In this document: piece by piece, positions 31,326-34,488 of the stretch
Position numbering within the stretch: the first letter of the stretch is position 1
How the letters are laid out: every line of letters begins with the position of its first letter
Source of the DNA: Entamoeba invadens IP1
Lineage: Eukaryota; Evosea; Mastigamoebida; Endamoebidae
Reading direction: 5' to 3'
Length of the DNA stretch: 34,488 nt
NCBI RefSeq assembly: GCF_000330505.1
Contig: NW_004440426.1
Location: 935,701 to 970,188 of the forward strand
Position numbers and translations under genes: made by a program
The notes under the pieces: model-generated
What the model saw: the letters and a program-made list of their open reading frames with translations, nothing else
What the model was told of the DNA's origin: nothing
The model's database searches: none

Positions 31326-31913
31326 TCAGAGGAGGAAGAAAAGGAAGAGGGCAACAAAAGCGACTAAAGAGCCACTGACTTCATTGAGTTCTTCTGAAAA
31401 TTGTGAGCTGTAAATTGAGTCTTCCACTGCGACTGGATTCTTAATGAATTTGACATCATTGAAATAGAAGGTGTATTTCTGCGAGAATTGTTGGTAGATT
31501 TGAATTGACAAGTACTTGACTACACTTTGACACTGTGTTGGGAACTCTTTAGAATTCATTTTTAGACAAGTAGTCTGGTTGTTGTATATCTTAGTAATCA
31601 GTCCAGAGTCGACATTATCATCTCCTCGATAATTAGTGGGCAACATCCTTATTTTCATCATCACATAATCATACGGCGCACTCGTTTGCATGTCAAGACA
31701 GAACAAGTCCAAGTCAATGGTATTAGCATTTCCATTGAACTTAAGAGTGTCGTATTGTTGCAGATCAGCACCAAACCACTTCTTATTATCAGAGAGGGTG
31801 TACTCGTATATATTAAGCATAGCAGAGTCATTCAATTCCCAGTTATATTTCCCATCAGAGTAAACTATTTCTTGACTCTTCGAAACTGCATAGAGCAACG
31901 CTATAAAGAACAT
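31326..31913 (-). CDS. Small secreted or GPI-anchored protein of unknown function (195 aa)
   Basis: Single exon. It begins with a signal peptide (MFFIALLYAVSKSQE) and ends in a small-residue spacer followed by a hydrophobic tail running to the stop (GSLVAFVALFLFFLL), the layout of a GPI-anchor addition signal. Between them is a beta-rich domain of about 160 residues with three Cys (in FCLDMQ, TTCLKM and TQCQSV) and one NQT sequon. The strand pattern (WELNDS, YDTLKFNGNANTIDLDLFCLD, YVMMKIRMLP) suggests a jelly-roll or carbohydrate-binding-like fold, but I do not recognise a family. Probably on the cell surface. Confidence 0.65.
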   Translation of the reverse strand: MFFIALLYAVSKSQEIVYSDGKYNWELNDSAMLNIYEYTLSDNKKWFGADLQQYDTLKFNGNANTIDLDLFCLDMQTSAPYDYVMMKIRMLPTNYRGDDNVDSGLITKIYNNQTTCLKMNSKEFPTQCQSVVKYLSIQIYQQFSQKYTFYFNDVKFIKNPVAVEDSIYSSQFSEELNEVSGSLVAFVALFLFFLL

Positions 31914-32355
31914 TAGATGTTCAACTTGCTTTCTATGTTCTTTGGAATTCTTTTTATATCACTCGATGACTAAATAACTTTGATTCAAACAGAAAGTTAT
32001 TGTCCGCCATTCACTTTCTAAGACTCTAGTGATTCAAACCCAAAAATACATTCTACCAGAAATATGGTTCTTTTATTAATAGGATACTTGTTTGTATTTA
32101 AATTATAAAGTAACTATTTGTTTATTATACATTTTTTATCAGCACAAAAATTGTTGGATCAAATAAAATATTTGCAAAAAATTGCATTTTTACTCCGATA
32201 AAAAAACTGATGAAATAGTTTATGGAATTGTTATAGACTTTTTGTGATTGGAAGAGAATAGTTTATTATTAATTTAGAATAGTTCTATTATATTTCTTAT
32301 ATACTAATAATATCAATACTATATGTTATAGATTTCCTTACGATATAAAACAGAA
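31914..32355. other. Intergenic spacer
   Basis: Holds the promoter of the small surface protein and the 3' flank of the RhoGEF. AT-rich, no gene seen. Confidence 0.45.
31951..31960 (-). promoter_or_regulatory. TATA-like element of the small surface protein gene
   Basis: GATATAAAAA on the minus strand, about 38 nt before the ATG at 31913, the same spacing seen for the first TLDc-like gene. Confidence 0.45.
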
Positions 32356-33951
32356 TTATTTAGACTGCTTGATTTCTTTGATGTTTCTCAAAAAGACTTT
32401 GCTCTTTCTCTGTATTAAGTCTCTTTCCATCGCTTTTTGTTTCTCGGAGTAGTCTGAAGCGGTTTCCACGAATTCGTTGCAGACCTTTTCGCTCTCAAAT
32501 TTGATGATCTTTTGATCTTTTCCTCCGACGAGGATTTGGACTTCAGTGACTTCTTTTCCCTTTTCAAGTTCCGTGTCGCACAACTTGAAATGTTTGAAGT
32601 AATAGAAAGCTTCGTAGTTTGTCTGTTTTGTCAATCCGACGTATGAAAACAATTTGAGACCGGAGTTGACTAAACTTGCGCCAAAGTCTGCCGTCAAAAA
32701 CAAGATGATGTCATTGAATAAGATGACCGTCACATTTGTCTCGACGACTTCTGGGAAGTCGACTTCTCTCTCTTTCAATTCCGCATTCATGTCACAGTAA
32801 TCATCGCTTTGTTCCCCACTTTGCTCGTTACTGTCCGCCATCATCATCTTCCTCTTCGTAATGACCGTCTCGAAAAGTACTGCATTGTTCCGACTTAAAA
32901 AGACTCGATCAGGCCCACATATCGCAAAGCCCTCTGGAACGCCTTTAGTGATCTTTGCCAAGTTTAATATAGTCTCTGTGCTCTCTTGCACTCGAGACAT
33001 CTCATTGACATATGTGGCTACTTTAATAACTTCGTCTCTTGCATTTCTGAGTGTGAAGTAGTCGTGGTGGTCTAATCGGTAGTGTTTCAATAGATCGACA
33101 AGCATTAACTTGTACCTTGGCAGTCTTTGCACTGGTGTTATAAGAAGTGACGTCAATGTATATTTCCTCAACGCCAGTGGTGCGTGACTCATTTGGTCTG
33201 CGATGAATTTGGCGAACGGGTGTGGAGCCTTTAAAGTGACGCAGACGCAGTCCGTGACTGCGTTATAGACTCTACAATAGTCCGAGTACATTTTGAGGAA
33301 CGGCGTGAACTTAAGGAAGACGGACCCGACCATAGTGTTCTGGTTAAAGTCTTGGCAGTTCTCTATTAAGTTATCGAGAAGCATGTGATTAGTCTTCTGG
33401 ATGTTCTGAAGTCCAAAGAAGATGAGTCTCATTTGGTCTTCTGTGATGATTTGATTTGTCGCGTTGGCGACTTTAAGTGGGCCCATAATTAAGTCGACAA
33501 CAACGTCTAATTGTTGGACATACGTTTGCTCCGTTGTTATGATCTCACTCACAACATGCGAACAGTAAATGTAATCCTTCTGTAACTTTTGATTCAAATG
33601 ACTTCGAATCGCTTTTTGTAACGTGCAGACCGCACTGGTCCGCTGACACTCGTCTCGGTACTTCAACAGAAATCGCCAGTCTTGTAAATCGGCTCCCAAT
33701 TTCACATTATACTTCGAAGTGATCGTTAATAACTGTTTGCCCGTTAAATGGGTCCCTCGCACCCGTTTCCCCAAGTCTCGCATGTCAACTTTGATCAACT
33801 GCTTCTCAAGCATTTTCTCACTCCACATCGTCGCGTCCATCCAATAGGAATATTTCTTCGGTTTATATGGTGACAAGTTCATGTGGAACGGGATATACGA
33901 TTCTACTAGACTCTTCCCCGGTTGATGACTAATCACTTGGTCTTCATCCAT
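32356..33951 (-). CDS. RhoGEF with IQ, DH and PH domains (531 aa)
   Basis: Single exon. The N-terminal 100 residues are basic and unassigned. An IQ-like motif (TLQKAIRSHL, about 109-118) precedes a Dbl-homology domain (about 128-320) beginning VVSEIITTEQTYVQQLDVV (the conserved E-x-x-Y of helix 1). It contains TSLLITPVQRLPRYKLMLVDLLKHY, the diagnostic helix 5/6 signature. A PH domain follows (about 340-510) with an acidic insert and the strand TVILFNDIILFLTA. Expected role: catalysing GDP release from a Rho/Rac GTPase at membranes, possibly calmodulin-responsive through the IQ motif. It lies near a PAK and a RasGAP-like gene, but there is no sign of co-transcription. Confidence 0.92.
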   Translation of the reverse strand: MDEDQVISHQPGKSLVESYIPFHMNLSPYKPKKYSYWMDATMWSEKMLEKQLIKVDMRDLGKRVRGTHLTGKQLLTITSKYNVKLGADLQDWRFLLKYRDECQRTSAVCTLQKAIRSHLNQKLQKDYIYCSHVVSEIITTEQTYVQQLDVVVDLIMGPLKVANATNQIITEDQMRLIFFGLQNIQKTNHMLLDNLIENCQDFNQNTMVGSVFLKFTPFLKMYSDYCRVYNAVTDCVCVTLKAPHPFAKFIADQMSHAPLALRKYTLTSLLITPVQRLPRYKLMLVDLLKHYRLDHHDYFTLRNARDEVIKVATYVNEMSRVQESTETILNLAKITKGVPEGFAICGPDRVFLSRNNAVLFETVITKRKMMMADSNEQSGEQSDDYCDMNAELKEREVDFPEVVETNVTVILFNDIILFLTADFGASLVNSGLKLFSYVGLTKQTNYEAFYYFKHFKLCDTELEKGKEVTEVQILVGGKDQKIIKFESEKVCNEFVETASDYSEKQKAMERDLIQRKSKVFLRNIKEIKQSK

Positions 33952-34245
33952 CTCCTTTTGTACTCATTTCAAGTTTCTAGCTTTTTTTCTCATTTTCGCT
34001 TTGATTGGTTTGTCGAAGTATCGTATTAGTATAACTACTAGTAATGTATAGTTTGAATTCAATACAAATGTTTTCTAACTTATATTATAAATTACTAGTA
34101 TTGTACTATATTATTGAGTATTGATTCAAGCTTGTGCTCTATAGAATAATAAATACTATATATACTAGTATATTTCATTAGAATATTGTTTTCTTTCGTT
34201 GGAGCAAAATAGTAAAATGTATAATAAAATAAACTATACAAACAA
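33952..34245. other. Intergenic spacer
   Basis: AT-rich with scattered ACTAGTA steps; promoter side of the RhoGEF and 3' side of the last gene. No gene seen. Confidence 0.4.
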
Positions 34246-34488
34246 CTAAAATGACTTAAATTCGTTGAACTTCTTTCTTTGAGTAAAGAATGAGTAAAGA
34301 ACAAAAACAACGACTGGCATGAGCACCACAAGGGCGATGCCAATAGTGAAGAACACGACAATACGAGCGACTCTATTTGTGGTATTAATATTGTTATTGT
34401 CGACGACGACCAGTGGGACGGTTTTGACTGTTTTTGAGTCTTGACTTTTGAACGGAGTTGGGACGGAGAAGTTCAAACCAAAAGTGCT
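34246..34488 (-). CDS. C-terminal part of a one-pass membrane protein (5' partial)
   Basis: The frame is open to the right edge, so the start lies outside the window. About 80 residues are visible: a polar stretch with an Asn-rich segment (DNNNINTT), one strong transmembrane helix (IVVFFTIGIALVVLMPVVVFVLY), then a short basic cytosolic tail (TQRKKFNEFKSF). This looks like the end of a type I surface protein. A GTTTGA sequence at the extreme edge could be part of a splice site, so the first few residues are uncertain. Family not recognised. Confidence 0.6.
   Translation of the reverse strand, partial: STFGLNFSVPTPFKSQDSKTVKTVPLVVVDNNNINTTNRVARIVVFFTIGIALVVLMPVVVFVLYSFFTQRKKFNEFKSF

Noticed and set aside
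1..34488. tRNA arrays, rRNA, LINE/SINE elements, CRISPR
   Set aside because: I looked for cloverleaf-like GC islands, reverse transcriptase motifs and spaced repeats and saw none; the GC-richer islands are all explained by exons or the short hairpins listed.

Overview
The window looks like a nuclear contig from an Entamoeba species. The evidence is AT-rich intergenic DNA, compact genes, short introns that almost always begin GTTTGT, TATA-like boxes about 25-40 nt before start codons, a Cys-rich transmembrane kinase (TMK) and TLDc-domain proteins. The long intergenic spacers make E. invadens my best guess, but that is inference. There are no rRNA or tRNA genes, transposons, CRISPR arrays or bacterial-type operons. 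One run of exactly 100 N (19426-19525) marks a scaffold gap.

Layout from the left: a partial, probably surface-anchored glycoside hydrolase-like gene (+); a three-exon ABCC/MRP-type ABC transporter (+); a convergent TMK receptor kinase (-) with a signal-peptide first exon and one apparent frameshift; a degenerate Rho-like GTPase (-); a SEC12/PREB-like Sar1 exchange factor (-) with a hidden C-terminal membrane exon; a small TLDc-like protein (+); a bZIP factor (+); a TOPLESS-like LisH/CTLH/WD40 corepressor candidate (+) interrupted by the gap; a second, probably N-myristoylated TLDc-like protein (+); a ZIP zinc transporter (+, three exons); a two-pass membrane protein of unknown function (+); a RasGAP-like protein (+, three exons); a PH-CRIB p21-activated kinase (+, three exons); CIAO2/MIP18 of cytosolic Fe-S assembly (-, two exons); a small secreted or GPI-anchored protein (-); an IQ-DH-PH RhoGEF (-); and the 3' end of a one-pass membrane protein (-) leaving the right edge.

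Much of the window encodes surface and signalling proteins (TMK, PAK, RhoGEF, RasGAP-like, pseudo-Rho), alongside housekeeping functions (COPII vesicle budding, Fe-S assembly, zinc transport). The genes are separate transcription units; I see no co-transcribed set.

Fourteen introns (41-161 nt) could be placed by requiring reading-frame continuity across conserved domains. Their 3' ends share a fixed-spacing motif, TNAY at -10 to -7 from the splice junction. This resembles the fused branch-point/3' splice-site motif known from Trichomonas and Giardia and is the most interesting observation here.
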